Below, in pieces: positions 30,901 through 33,482 of a stretch of DNA of 33,482 nucleotides (within the stretch, counting starts at the first letter, position 1; each line of letters opens with the position of its first letter). The position numbers and the translations under genes are program-made. The notes under the pieces are model-generated. The model did not search any database. It was not told where the DNA came from and was given only the letters and a program-made list of their open reading frames with translations. This stretch comes from Plakobranchus ocellatus (taxonomy: Eukaryota > Mollusca > Gastropoda > Plakobranchidae): positions 1,630,519 to 1,664,000 of the forward strand of contig BLXT01001485.1 in assembly GCA_019648995.1 (NCBI GenBank), read 5' to 3'.

Positions 30901-31438
30901 AACATAGAACCTGGCAAAAATGGAATTCCGTCTCCTCTACATGTGAGTTAGTTAACATCTTTCATGAATATGATTAACTATTACATGTTTAAAGAAATGA
31001 AAAAAAAAAGATCTTGTATTGCTATTTTTGAATAGCTTAAAAAAATGTTTATAGAGGAGAAAAGACAGGAATGAATAGGAATATCTAGACTTGTTTTGCG
31101 ATTTCACAACTGTAACCATTTGTCCAATTTGTTAGGTATGCTGTCAAAAGTTTGGTGTGTTTGATTGCATGACTGGTATGGTAAAAGTATGGTATAACAT
31201 TTGATTACAATTAGGCAAACTAGCAATATCAGTTGATGGGATGCCTCAATTTTTATATGCCTGATATATTTTTTTATGTGCACTGATGCTACTTTACACT
31301 TGGTATTTTTTCCATAGGTACTAGAGGTGTTTGCAAGAGATGAAGATACAGATAAGTTTGGAGGACCTTTTGGCTTTGCTTTGCCTGATGACTGCGACTC
31401 TGTAGCCTGCCAAAAGTTTTCTCTGACATTCAATCCAG
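1553..31438 (+). CDS. CadN: Neural cadherin (type III classic cadherin), internal fragment, 29 exons
   Basis: This is a calcium-dependent cell-cell adhesion receptor. The fragment of about 1543 residues is entirely extracellular cadherin repeats. It was built by joining 29 exons, each with AG acceptor and GT donor, and all phases agree. Linker motifs seen in order: DVNDELP, DENDNAP, NVNDESP, DINDNAP, DKNDNPM, DENDNPP, DINDNPP, DINDNAP, DFNDNYP, DVNDNFP. Between them lie repeats with the usual A(T)D.D spacing. Four boundaries lack the linker consensus. The last repeat has EDYRP and GGPFGF, which I recall from the membrane-proximal repeat of Drosophila N-cadherin. In that family the next parts would be a non-classical domain, EGF and laminin G modules, a membrane helix and a catenin-binding tail, all outside this window. 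Both gene ends are missing. Cadherin identity is near certain. The assignment to CadN, rather than shotgun or another large cadherin, is good but rests on memory. Confidence 0.85.
1748..2803 (+). other. Intron 1
   Basis: 1056 bases of AT-rich sequence with several T runs (around 1837, 2270 and 2785). I see no repeat or RNA structure in it. Confidence 0.7.
2804..2928 (+). CDS. CadN: CadN exon 2 (middle of EC-b)
   Basis: Residues 65-106. The acceptor follows a T-rich tract ending GTCAACAG and the donor is GTAAGT. It reads EEDVDRFFEIATVETNETKL and onward to TTGRKFVIP, the central strands of a cadherin repeat. NETK is an N-glycosylation sequon. It enters with two bases of a split codon and leaves in phase 0. 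Confidence 0.85.
2929..4861 (+). other. Intron 2
   Basis: 1933 bases. Apart from the tRNA-like segment at about 3830-3970 it holds only AT-rich, low-complexity sequence. Confidence 0.7.
3830..3975 (+). repeat. Possible tRNA-derived SINE fragment
   Basis: The segment contains GAGTTCAAGCCCGCC, a good match to the tRNA internal promoter B box. About 70 bases upstream is TTAGCAATTCACTGATTAGC, which loosely resembles an A box. The T-arm stem no longer pairs well, so a functional tRNA is excluded. Base composition is less AT-rich than its surroundings. A decayed SINE head is the simplest reading. Confidence 0.35.
4862..4998 (+). CDS. CadN: CadN exon 3 (end of EC-b, start of EC-c)
   Basis: Residues 107-151. 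The acceptor is TATCAG and the donor GTAAGT. It begins VMVKDAKREYQRITVDVNVV, the F and G strands of EC-b, and continues VGPLEPQFYLKNYEGWIFE into EC-c. The linker reads VVVGPLEPQF where DxNDNxP would be expected, so this boundary probably binds little or no calcium. It ends with two bases of a Pro codon. Confidence 0.88.
4999..7107 (+). other. Intron 3
   Basis: 2109 bases. The part around 5440-5730 looks like a dispersed repeat. The rest is AT-rich with T runs (5080, 6210) and no recognisable element. Confidence 0.7.
5440..5730. repeat. Possible dispersed repeat of higher GC content
   Basis: This stretch is clearly richer in G and C than the intron around it. It contains CACCCAGCACTAAATGGGTA, which can fold as a CCCA/TGGG hairpin, and GGCAAGCAATGGCAAACTAC followed by ATGCCATATGCCAAGAACAG. 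Both segments resemble pieces I associate with dispersed metazoan repeats, but I cannot name a family. No coding frame is open. Confidence 0.35.
7108..7258 (+). CDS. CadN: CadN exon 4 (middle of EC-c)
   Basis: Residues 152-202. The acceptor is TTGCAG and the donor GTGAGC. The first base completes Pro, then VFSKANPHQRLVVEVKQ, LSYKLMDENNQES and FRIDGNGHIFNKN follow. FRIDGNGHI is the usual F-x-I-D-x-x-G-x-I motif of cadherin strands D and E. The A-x-D-x-D calcium motif is replaced by VKQFQDG, so this repeat looks poor in calcium ligands at its start. Confidence 0.85.
7259..9764 (+). other. Intron 4
   Basis: 2506 bases, mostly AT-rich. Positions 8060-8300 are less AT-rich and carry a 77-codon open frame, with no cadherin-like or other recognisable motif. 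A C10 run near 9667 is followed closely by A13. Confidence 0.65.
9765..9860 (+). CDS. CadN: CadN exon 5 (EC-c strands E-F)
   Basis: Residues 203-234. The acceptor is CACATAG and the donor GTAAGT; both phases are 0. It reads ALDFDEPMTQKYRLRIKAIE, the LDFE-type motif followed by Y-x-L-x-I-x-A, then SSDRGNLESEAP. This is a typical F-G loop stretch. Confidence 0.9.
9861..10341 (+). other. Intron 5
   Basis: 481 bases, more than half of it the polypyrimidine stretch listed separately. Confidence 0.75.
9926..10190 (+). repeat. Polypyrimidine (CT-rich) stretch
   Basis: About 265 bases are almost wholly C and T on this strand. They include an imperfect duplication of a segment built on CTCTCATTCCTCCATCTCT (near 9987 and 10061) and further CCTCCATCTCTC words. 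It creates long open frames of Leu, Ser and Phe that are artefacts of composition. Confidence 0.85.
10342..10450 (+). CDS. CadN: CadN exon 6 (EC-c/EC-d linker)
   Basis: Residues 235-270. The acceptor is TTCACAG and the donor GTAAGA. It encodes IQITVRDENDNAPHFEQ, a full calcium linker (DENDN), then PEDYEIGKSVLS, the A-B strands of EC-d. It ends one base into a Val codon. Confidence 0.92.
10451..12446 (+). other. Introns 6 and 7
   Basis: The introns at 10451-11516 and 11629-12446 are AT-rich without recognisable repeats, apart from ordinary T and A runs. Exon 7 lies between them. Confidence 0.65.
11517..11628 (+). CDS. CadN: CadN exon 7 (middle of EC-d)
   Basis: Residues 271-307. The acceptor is TACAAG, with a short pyrimidine tract, and the donor is GTGAGA. 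It reads VLAEDIDSGKNGEVTYEID, the AxDxDxGxNGxVxYxI core of a cadherin repeat, then PYFEVRKVGQDGVIFVK. The frame matches exons 6 and 8 through two split codons. Confidence 0.92.
12447..12694 (+). CDS. CadN: CadN exon 8 (end of EC-d, start of EC-e)
   Basis: Residues 308-390. The acceptor is TTTTAG after a long T tract; the donor is GTGAGT. It holds KLDFDSP and TYRFKVVAKDKGVLSKS, the E-F strands, then NVNDESPVIAAPGVSRL, a slightly altered linker (DES instead of DNxP), and LKATDKDGDNVKFYFS of EC-e. At 248 bases it is one of the larger exons. Confidence 0.92.
13088..13368 (+). CDS. CadN: CadN exon 9 (EC-e, start of EC-f)
   Basis: Residues 391-484. The acceptor is ATAACAG; the donor GTCAAT is weak but required by exon 10. 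It reads GIFRILPSSGVIKVIS, SNYTLNITAVDDGSCCGG and FVVKVVDSVNQKPSFTD, then YFEEEMEIGTPILK. Two overlapping glycosylation sequons (NYT, NIT) are present. The EC-e/EC-f linker is DSVNQKP rather than DxNDNxP. An adjacent CysCys pair sits in the F-G loop. Confidence 0.9.
14043..14204 (+). CDS. CadN: CadN exon 10 (middle of EC-f)
   Basis: Residues 485-538. The acceptor is ATTTAG and the donor GTATGT; it is phase 0 at both ends. VGATDPDRGLNAEVNYFIES is the canonical calcium-binding AxDxDxGxN core. FDIDIRTGLITVKNKVDRES follows, with the D-x-x-TG-x-I motif and the D-R-E calcium ligand. Confidence 0.93.
14570..14719 (+). CDS. CadN: CadN exon 11 (EC-f/EC-g linker)
   Basis: Residues 539-588. The acceptor is CTCATAG and the donor GTGAGA; both phases are 0. 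It reads VTVKGSDKAKVPQEGWCTF, then RVPVIDINDNAPTFNSP, a complete calcium linker, and SYSERISSNTIVSK, the A-B strands of EC-g. The usual Glu of the PEN/SEN motif is not obvious here. Confidence 0.93.
15575..15721 (+). CDS. CadN: CadN exon 12 (middle of EC-g)
   Basis: Residues 589-637. The acceptor is TTGCAG and the donor GTGAGC; both phases are 0. VGATDKDIGNNAKLTYSLHG is a calcium-binding core. FGIYEETGLIYVNQKLND gives the x-TG-x-I-x-V strand pair. Where most repeats have LDRE this one has LNDPTKRE, running into exon 13. Confidence 0.92.
16615..16724 (+). CDS. CadN: CadN exon 13 (end of EC-g)
   Basis: Residues 638-673. The acceptor is TTCTAG and the donor GTAAGT. KREYNFVVKALDHGKPRKHG is a standard Y-x-x-x-V-x-A-x-D-x-G-x-P stretch. 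VKVKIEVAVPTTEPP follows: the G strand, but with no DxNDN linker. It ends with two bases of a Lys codon. Confidence 0.9.
17616..17675 (+). repeat. Two tandem copies of ACTTACGCCATTTT-like motif
   Basis: ACTTACGCCATTTTATAA at 17616 is followed at 17646 by ACTTGCGCCATTTTGTAA, 30 bases later. Related words recur at 18909, 18951 and 19083 in the same intron. Confidence 0.5.
18938..18956. repeat. Perfect short inverted repeat
   Basis: TAAGTCA and TGACTTA are separated by five bases (TAGCA). The right arm overlaps one of the ACTTACGCCA motif copies. Confidence 0.6.
19298..19580 (+). CDS. CadN: CadN exon 14 (EC-h)
   Basis: Residues 674-768, the largest exon at 283 bases. The acceptor is TTTGTAG and the donor GTACGT. 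It reads KFDDDVKGYNYKIEETVLP, VQYFIVDSKGELKSH, FAIYEFHQNSRYLVNVSVAQ and LDYERQKEYSLTLRCQ. LDYERQKEY is the conserved calcium-ligand segment, but the AxDxD core is replaced by LGCQSNTENP. Two cysteines (residues about 705 and 767) could form a disulphide. NVSV is a sequon. Confidence 0.9.
19581..20089 (+). other. Intron 14 with degenerate ATC/CAT repeats
   Basis: 509 bases. A degenerate CAT/ATT trinucleotide stretch runs from about 19609 to 19690, and CCATCA/CATCAT words recur at 19785-19850. Nothing else is recognisable. Confidence 0.7.
20090..20287 (+). CDS. CadN: CadN exon 15 (EC-h/EC-i boundary)
   Basis: Residues 769-834. The acceptor is CCAAACAG and the donor GTGAAA; both phases are 0. 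ITINVKVEDRNNKLPYFEG carries a degenerate linker (DRNNKLP). VGSVPENTPAGVTVIEVQGY and DDDVSPAFNQ follow, a clear PEN-x-PxG A-B strand motif and a partly kept acidic calcium core. Confidence 0.93.
20288..20759 (+). other. Intron 15
   Basis: 472 bases of AT-rich sequence with A and T runs. No feature seen. Confidence 0.7.
20760..20979 (+). CDS. CadN: CadN exon 16 (middle of EC-i)
   Basis: Residues 835-907. The acceptor is ATTTCAG and the donor GTAAAC. It contains LHFTLINDSYRPEFPG, FEIKQLKGNKAAIITK, then TFDREVRAFYYLNVRADDKS. The FDRE motif and the x-x-V-R-A-x-D are canonical. A long loop (PSDHVAHKIPGTPNS) extends the F-G hairpin. It ends one base into an Arg codon. Confidence 0.92.
20980..21593 (+). 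other. Intron 16, contains assembly gap
   Basis: 614 bases as written, including 91 undetermined bases. The flanking sequence is AT-rich without recognisable features. The true length of the intron is unknown. Confidence 0.7.
21337..21427. other. Assembly gap (91 N)
   Basis: A run of undetermined bases. It lies wholly inside intron 16; the exons on both sides are intact and in phase. Confidence 0.98.
21594..21737 (+). CDS. CadN: CadN exon 17 (EC-i/EC-j linker)
   Basis: Residues 908-955. The acceptor is TATCGTAG and the donor GTAAGG. It reads DVVVQVDIIDKNDNPMTF, a calcium linker, then YNHTVKETASIGEVIFSV and TADDIDE. NHTV is a sequon. The frame joins exon 16 across the intron that contains the assembly gap, so the gap does not have to hide an exon. 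Confidence 0.93.
22021..22139 (+). CDS. CadN: CadN exon 18 (middle of EC-j)
   Basis: Residues 956-995. The acceptor is TGTTATAG and the donor GTAAGG. VDQGGLKYRFINSEEIPFDI continues the calcium core from exon 17, and IRDQTGEIIVTGKLNYESE gives the TG-x-I and L-x-Y-E motifs. Confidence 0.92.
22498..22686 (+). CDS. CadN: CadN exon 19 (EC-j/EC-k linker)
   Basis: Residues 996-1058. The acceptor is TTCTGCAG and the donor GTAAGA; both phases are 0. It reads HYDLILESRDSDN, then TTVVISVIDENDNPPVFSQ, a full linker. YVIDDRVVEEDHTITPDNPM and TLIQ follow as the A-B strands of EC-k, with a longer loop than usual. Confidence 0.93.
23013..23246 (+). CDS. CadN: CadN exon 20 (EC-k), donor region duplicated
   Basis: Residues 1059-1136. 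The acceptor is CCTTAG. VQATDSDLSRTTNMRYRLLG, FTINPTTGVISLIAGLNRDE and SEYIFTVEARDEDVDP span the core of a repeat. The end is set by phase 0 and by exon 21. The donor GTTCTG is weak, and 39 bases from 23235, covering the last 12 exon bases and the donor, are repeated in tandem at 23274. Use of the second donor would put an in-frame TAA (23271-23273) into the message. Confidence 0.9.
23235..23312 (+). repeat. 39-base tandem duplication across exon 20 donor
   Basis: The segment starting ACCAACATCAAGGTTCTG at 23235 is repeated from 23274, with two substitutions and a similar end. Each copy carries the exon end ATCAAG and the donor GTTCTG. The upstream copy is used in the gene model because the downstream one would read through TAA. 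Confidence 0.9.
23247..24305 (+). other. Introns 20 and 21
   Basis: The introns at 23247-23862 and 23948-24305 hold AT-rich sequence. Apart from the donor duplication, an AT-only stretch near 23400-23430 and T runs near the acceptors, I see nothing. Confidence 0.65.
23863..23947 (+). CDS. CadN: CadN exon 21 (EC-k/EC-l linker)
   Basis: Residues 1137-1164, a short exon of 85 bases. The acceptor is TTGTTCAG and the donor GTACGA. It reads VKPKDINDNPPIFNRD, a complete calcium linker, then RLTGEVDEHSPP, the first strand of EC-l. It ends one base into an Arg codon. Confidence 0.9.
24306..24472 (+). CDS. CadN: CadN exon 22 (middle of EC-l)
   Basis: Residues 1165-1220. The acceptor is TTTTAAG, an unusual AAG, with a fair pyrimidine tract; the donor is GTACTT. 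It begins RWKAENRENYPPIAVVISHD, and DYDYKENGTVTYEIVSSP supplies the acidic core. FSIDRHGNIYSK follows. The segment before PPIAVV is longer than in the other repeats. NGTV is a sequon. Confidence 0.88.
25423..25720. repeat. Tandem array, four units of about 74 bases
   Basis: Units begin at 25423, 25499, 25573 and 25647, each starting CTGAARTA (first copy slightly longer) and ending with GGCTTAAAATTGTAGCA or a one-base variant. Shared internal words are CACACCGCTC, CAGATC and GAATTTGGTAGTTA. The last three units are 74 bases each. The unit length is not a multiple of three, and the open frame on the minus strand changes phase between units, so it is not coding. Confidence 0.92.
26287..26320. 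repeat. Three N, then T17 and G14
   Basis: Undetermined bases directly precede a T run and a G run. The exact lengths are doubtful and this is probably a sequencing or assembly weak point. Confidence 0.8.
26427..26587 (+). CDS. CadN: CadN exon 23 (EC-l/EC-m linker)
   Basis: Residues 1221-1273. The acceptor is TTGACAG and the donor GTAAGT. VDAKYLDRELRPKLEVVVRA has the LDRE motif. TATVTIILRDINDNAPEFTQ is a canonical linker, and PVY opens EC-m. It ends with two bases of an Asp codon. Confidence 0.93.
26588..27434 (+). other. Intron 23
   Basis: 847 bases, AT-rich except for a more mixed stretch at about 26620-26870, in which I recognise nothing. Confidence 0.65.
27435..27597 (+). CDS. CadN: CadN exon 24 (middle of EC-m)
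   Basis: Residues 1274-1328. The acceptor is TTCCAG and the donor GTATTC. It reads DATMSENLKEGVVTEVHATD, KDEYKNAELTFRIASG and FKIDSVENRGIISIYE. SEN-x-x-x-G and HATDKDE are the standard A-B and calcium-core motifs. Confidence 0.92.
27598..28059 (+). other. Intron 24 with CT microsatellite
   Basis: 462 bases. The only marked feature is the CT dinucleotide run listed separately. Confidence 0.75.
27886..27936 (+). repeat. CT microsatellite
   Basis: An uninterrupted TC dinucleotide run of nearly 40 bases, then a short imperfect CT tail. Confidence 0.95.
28060..28214 (+). CDS. CadN: CadN exon 25 (EC-m/EC-n linker)
   Basis: Residues 1329-1379. The acceptor is CTGGCAG; the donor GTTGGT is weak but fits the phase. 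It reads AVDFEDLINPVFELDVEVRD, SNESHVDRAKVRITIL, then DFNDNYPRFTENIKE, a calcium linker. NESH is a sequon. Confidence 0.92.
28215..29258 (+). other. Intron 25
   Basis: 1044 bases of AT-rich sequence. No repeat, RNA or coding feature is recognised. Confidence 0.65.
29259..29345 (+). CDS. CadN: CadN exon 26 (start of EC-n)
   Basis: Residues 1380-1408, 87 bases. The acceptor is TACTCAG and the donor GTATAC. It reads SYIEENQAPGKSVAELKATD and IDSGINAQF, an ideal EEN-x-x-PG followed by the ATDxDSGxNAQ calcium core. Confidence 0.93.
29346..30326 (+). other. Intron 26
   Basis: 981 bases. The central part, 29882-30182, is the remains of a mariner transposase. The segment at 29700-29840 is also less AT-rich than the rest and may belong to the same insertion, but its frames are broken. 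Confidence 0.65.
29882..30182 (+). pseudogene. Decayed mariner-type transposase, C-terminal part
   Basis: Two frames together resemble the C-terminal third of a mariner (SETMAR-like) DDD transposase. Frame one, to the TGA at 30038, reads LLHKSPTKYALMQMNFF, then HPASSLDLAPLNLFLSQK. These align by eye with the family patterns HDNA...H-x-x and HPPYSPDLAPxDxxLF. Frame two, shifted by one base, ends TLKEEEIWLRCWQKS, then WQFCVDRSRESYVGK and TAA, like the family end WxxCVxxxGxYVEK. Two of the catalytic Asp positions are lost: HDNA is HKS and the last Asp is Asn. With the frameshift this copy is dead. No inverted ends were found. It lies on the same strand as the host gene. Confidence 0.65.
30327..30463 (+). 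CDS. CadN: CadN exon 27 (middle of EC-n)
   Basis: Residues 1409-1454. The acceptor is CTCTGCAG and the donor GTATTT. SYLIDHESDPRREFVIDPKS, GVVKTRKKLDRELQAK and ILIKAVDE give the FxIDPxSGVV, LDRE and AxDEG motifs. It ends one base into a Gly codon. Confidence 0.94.
30464..31317 (+). other. Introns 27 and 28
   Basis: The introns at 30464-30796 and 30943-31317 are AT-rich and show no feature. The open frame running into exon 28 from 30568 is intron read-through. Confidence 0.65.
30797..30942 (+). CDS. CadN: CadN exon 28 (EC-n/EC-o linker)
   Basis: Residues 1455-1503. The acceptor is TTTGTAG and the donor GTGAGT. GDPRQTGTATLSVTVTDV and NDNFPVFKEDYRPVVYENI form the linker and first strand of EC-o. 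TGTATL-VTVTDVNDN followed by EDYRP is very close to what I recall from Drosophila N-cadherin, and is the main reason for the CadN call. Confidence 0.94.
31318..31438 (+). CDS. CadN: CadN exon 29 (EC-o, last exon in window)
   Basis: Residues 1504-1543. The acceptor is TTCCATAG; the donor GTTTGC is weak. It reads VLEVFARDEDTDKFGGPFGF, then ALPDDCDSVACQKFSLTFNP. The GGPF motif after an acidic core marks the membrane-proximal repeat of the N-cadherin family. Two cysteines seven residues apart may pair. The open frame continues 20 codons past the donor before TAA. That extension looks like intron, but the exact exon end is less certain than for the others. Confidence 0.82.
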
Positions 31439-31624
31439 GTTTGCACACAGCTGCTAATCTTTCTCAAGGATGTTTTGTTTGGAAATTTGAAATTTAAAAA
31501 AATAAATCTCATATTGCATGACAATAGCATTATTATATGGCATGTCCTAAAGTAAAAAATACAATGATAATTTAAAATAACTTTTTTTATGGAATGCATT
31601 AAATACAAAAAATTGGCATTACAG

Positions 31625-31638
31625 CAGAGCTGCCAACC
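31625..31638 (+). repeat. Left terminal inverted repeat
   Basis: CAGAGCTGCCAACC, preceded by TTACAG. It is the reverse complement of 33235-33248. Confidence 0.8.
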
Positions 31639-33234
31639 ATTACGAGAAAACGTAATAAATTACATTTTTCAAGCCAAAATTACGCATTACGTTTTTGAGG
31701 TCAAAATTACGATTTTTTCTTACTTGGCATAAGATGAATTTAGACTGACTTACTTTTGTTTGCACTGGACTTTCACTTTTGCTTCTTTGTAGTTTCGTTT
31801 TTTTACTGGAAGTGAAAGTAGTTTGTATTTTTTAACATACTTCCGGTTGATACAACTATATATCGATACAAGTAATAATAGTTAAAAATTATATTTATTT
31901 TTGTTCGATTTTCAATATTATAGTTTTGAAGAATCGCCCACTTTCGATCATTGTATTCAATACTTTCTTTTCTCCTAGGTTTCTCCCTCGCTTGGCACTT
32001 GAAATTTATCATAACCAGTAATCCACTTTATCTATCATGATGTTAGTTGTACTAATACTGGCACTTGCAACAATAAAAATAGTTATGTACTTCAAATAGG
32101 CCAAGTGATTTTTAAAGCAGGAATATTATTATTGTGTTTTCACTGAGACGATGGGCTTGAACTTTCGATCTATTTCTCACCAGCCTAAGTAGGCAACCAT
32201 ATCTTTAAATTTTATGGAATTGTTGAGATTGGTACCCCTGACAATGTAAATTTAGATCTATATGTCCATAATTCTTTAGATTATAATCTGGAATTAGATC
32301 TACGTTGGCCACATACGTTTATTGATTTATAAAGTCTACACTAGAGCCAGACCTAGATCAACACCCACACTTGCAATAGATCTAGAGTTAATTATAATAC
32401 TGTATTAGTTACTCTAGCAGAAATGTATTATCAAGAAGACATTCAGACAAGTAACACTAATCAGACTGAAAGAAACAAAAATTAAGGGGCCTGCCAAAAC
32501 GTTAAATCTAAAGCCTAGATATCTCATTATTATTGTGAGGACTTAGTCTTGCAGCCACCCGAGGATTTGTTCATAGGTCATGCAAGGTAGTTTGAATAGA
32601 TTTCCATTTCTCACACATTATTTTTAATTTTTGAAAATTCAAAGAAAGCAGTCACTCAATAAATTAAAAATTCCCTCAAACAAACATAAATTGGATATAA
32701 CATAATTTGATTTCAGGGCAAGGCCATCTTCATTGCAATTTTTTTTTTTTTTTATGAAGTAGGGAAATTTTATTTGACCATCATCAGTTCATCTTTGCTC
32801 CAACAGTCTAGAATCTAGTTAGATCTAGTGAAGTAAGTTGGCAAGTGCTTCAATACAAACAAAGATCTCAGGAATTTTTTTCCATAAATGTTTTTAATTT
32901 TAATCGTCTCTTTCCTAAAGTATATTTTGCTACATTCATTATCTGTGTTCTCTAAGAGAAATTTGGATTAGTTTTAAAATTGTGGTTTTGATTCTTGTTT
33001 CATTTTGCATCCACTAACAAATTTCAAGCGATACTTAGGCAGAGGAGTCTTTCTTACATTCTTACTTTATGATTTTTTTTCCTATATTGTGCAGTTTGCT
33101 TCAAAATTGTAGTCTATTTTTTGATGCGTGTGCATTGAAAGAAGCACAAATTATGTGTTGAAATATATGGATTACAGTTTTGAGTCCCAGATTATAGGTT
33201 TTGACACTTGAGATTACAGCTTTAGGTTTTCCTA

Positions 33235-33248
33235 GGTTGGCAGCTCTG
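33235..33248 (-). repeat. Right terminal inverted repeat
   Basis: GGTTGGCAGCTCTG on the + strand, followed by TTACAG. It is an exact inverted copy of the left end. Confidence 0.8.
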
Positions 33249-33409
33249 TTACAGGGGAAGAAAAATACCTTATTTATTTTAAATTGAAGATGTAAATTTA
33301 CGATTATTATGGAGAAATTTTAGAGTGAGTGCGTGTATGTATATTTTTCTTATTTCTACCTATATGTTTATAGAAATTTAAAAATAAAGCTCGTTAACGC
33401 ATAAGAAAT

Positions 33410-33414
33410 CTCTC

Positions 33415-33457
<43 letters not shown>

Positions 33458-33482
33458 ACTTATGTATATGTATGTATATATA
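33410..33482 (+). repeat. TC microsatellite followed by TATG-like repeat
   Basis: A TC run of about 44 bases (one interruption, CACTC) is followed by degenerate TATGTA words to the end of the window. Confidence 0.93.

Larger units (their letters stand above)
31625..33248. mobile_element. Non-autonomous DNA transposon with inverted ends, hAT-like
   Basis: The left end reads CAGAGCTGCCAACC (31625-31638). The right end, read on the minus strand from 33248, starts with the same 14 bases, and similarity continues weakly (GAAAAC in both). TTACAG directly flanks both sides (31619-31624 and 33249-33254), a 6-base target-site duplication. Inside the left end ATTACG/ACGTAAT words recur (31639-31712); inside the right end ATTACAG/ATTATAG words recur (33171-33221), subterminal repeats as in hAT elements. 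The termini CAGAG fit hAT; the duplication is usually 8 bases there, though 6-base variants are described. No open frame reaches 100 codons, so no transposase is encoded. Confidence 0.7.
31439..33482 (+). other. Intron 29 (runs out of window)
   Basis: At least 2044 bases. It is largely filled by the inverted-repeat element at 31625-33248; the remaining flanks are AT-rich and the window ends in a TC/TATG microsatellite. No further cadherin exon is seen. Confidence 0.7.

Noticed and set aside
1553-31438. Mutually exclusive exon pairs as known in Drosophila CadN
   Set aside because: I compared neighbouring introns with the exons by eye and found no second copy of any exon. A diverged copy could escape this.
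31439-31498. Coding continuation of exon 29 to the TAA at 31496
   Set aside because: It would end the protein inside a cadherin repeat. The reading after FNPG looks like intron, and a GT sits at the expected place, although weak.
1160-32870. AGATCT / TAGATCTA words scattered through the window
   Set aside because: Roughly sixteen occurrences were counted by eye, against about eleven expected from the AT content, so no clear enrichment.

Overview
The window is a piece of an AT-rich metazoan genome. It carries one gene on the + strand, a very large cadherin whose two ends both lie outside the window. Twenty-nine exons can be placed between 1553 and 31438. All 29 have AG acceptors and GT donors, and the reading frame stays open across all 28 internal junctions. 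Together they hold 4632 coding bases, about 1543 residues, all extracellular: the tail of one cadherin (EC) repeat, 13 complete repeats, and most of a last one. I call the repeats EC-a to EC-o, window-relative. No start codon, signal peptide, transmembrane segment or cytoplasmic tail is present.

The product is most likely neural cadherin of the invertebrate type III class (Drosophila CadN, DN-cadherin). The number of repeats points that way, and so does the last stretch. That stretch has a TGTATLSVTVTDVNDN linker, then EDYRP, then a GGPFGF motif, which is the pattern I remember just before the membrane-proximal non-classical, EGF and laminin G part of DN-cadherin. Several linkers lack the calcium-binding consensus, as is known for this family. 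In the cell the protein would be a calcium-dependent homophilic adhesion receptor of neurons and their growth cones.

Introns of 283 to 2573 bases, splitting each repeat over two to four exons, and heavy poly-T/poly-A low complexity suggest an invertebrate, probably a lophotrochozoan such as a gastropod mollusc. That placement is inference only.

Layout: 1-1552 is intron upstream of the first visible exon. 1553-13368 holds exons 1-9, with a possible tRNA-derived SINE near 3830-3970, a possible dispersed repeat near 5440-5730, and a long polypyrimidine stretch near 9926-10190. 13369-19297 holds exons 10-13 and the largest intron, which contains scattered copies of a short ACTTACGCCA-like motif. 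19298-24472 holds exons 14-22, one assembly gap (21337-21427) and a 39-base tandem duplication across the exon 20 donor. 24473-31438 holds exons 23-29, a four-copy 74-base tandem array and a decayed mariner transposase. 31439-33482 is intron occupied mainly by a 1624-base element with inverted ends and a 6-base target duplication.

No RNA gene, CRISPR array, second protein gene or promoter is supported. The best candidates for something undescribed are the inverted-repeat element at 31625-33248 and the duplicated splice donor at 23235-23312.
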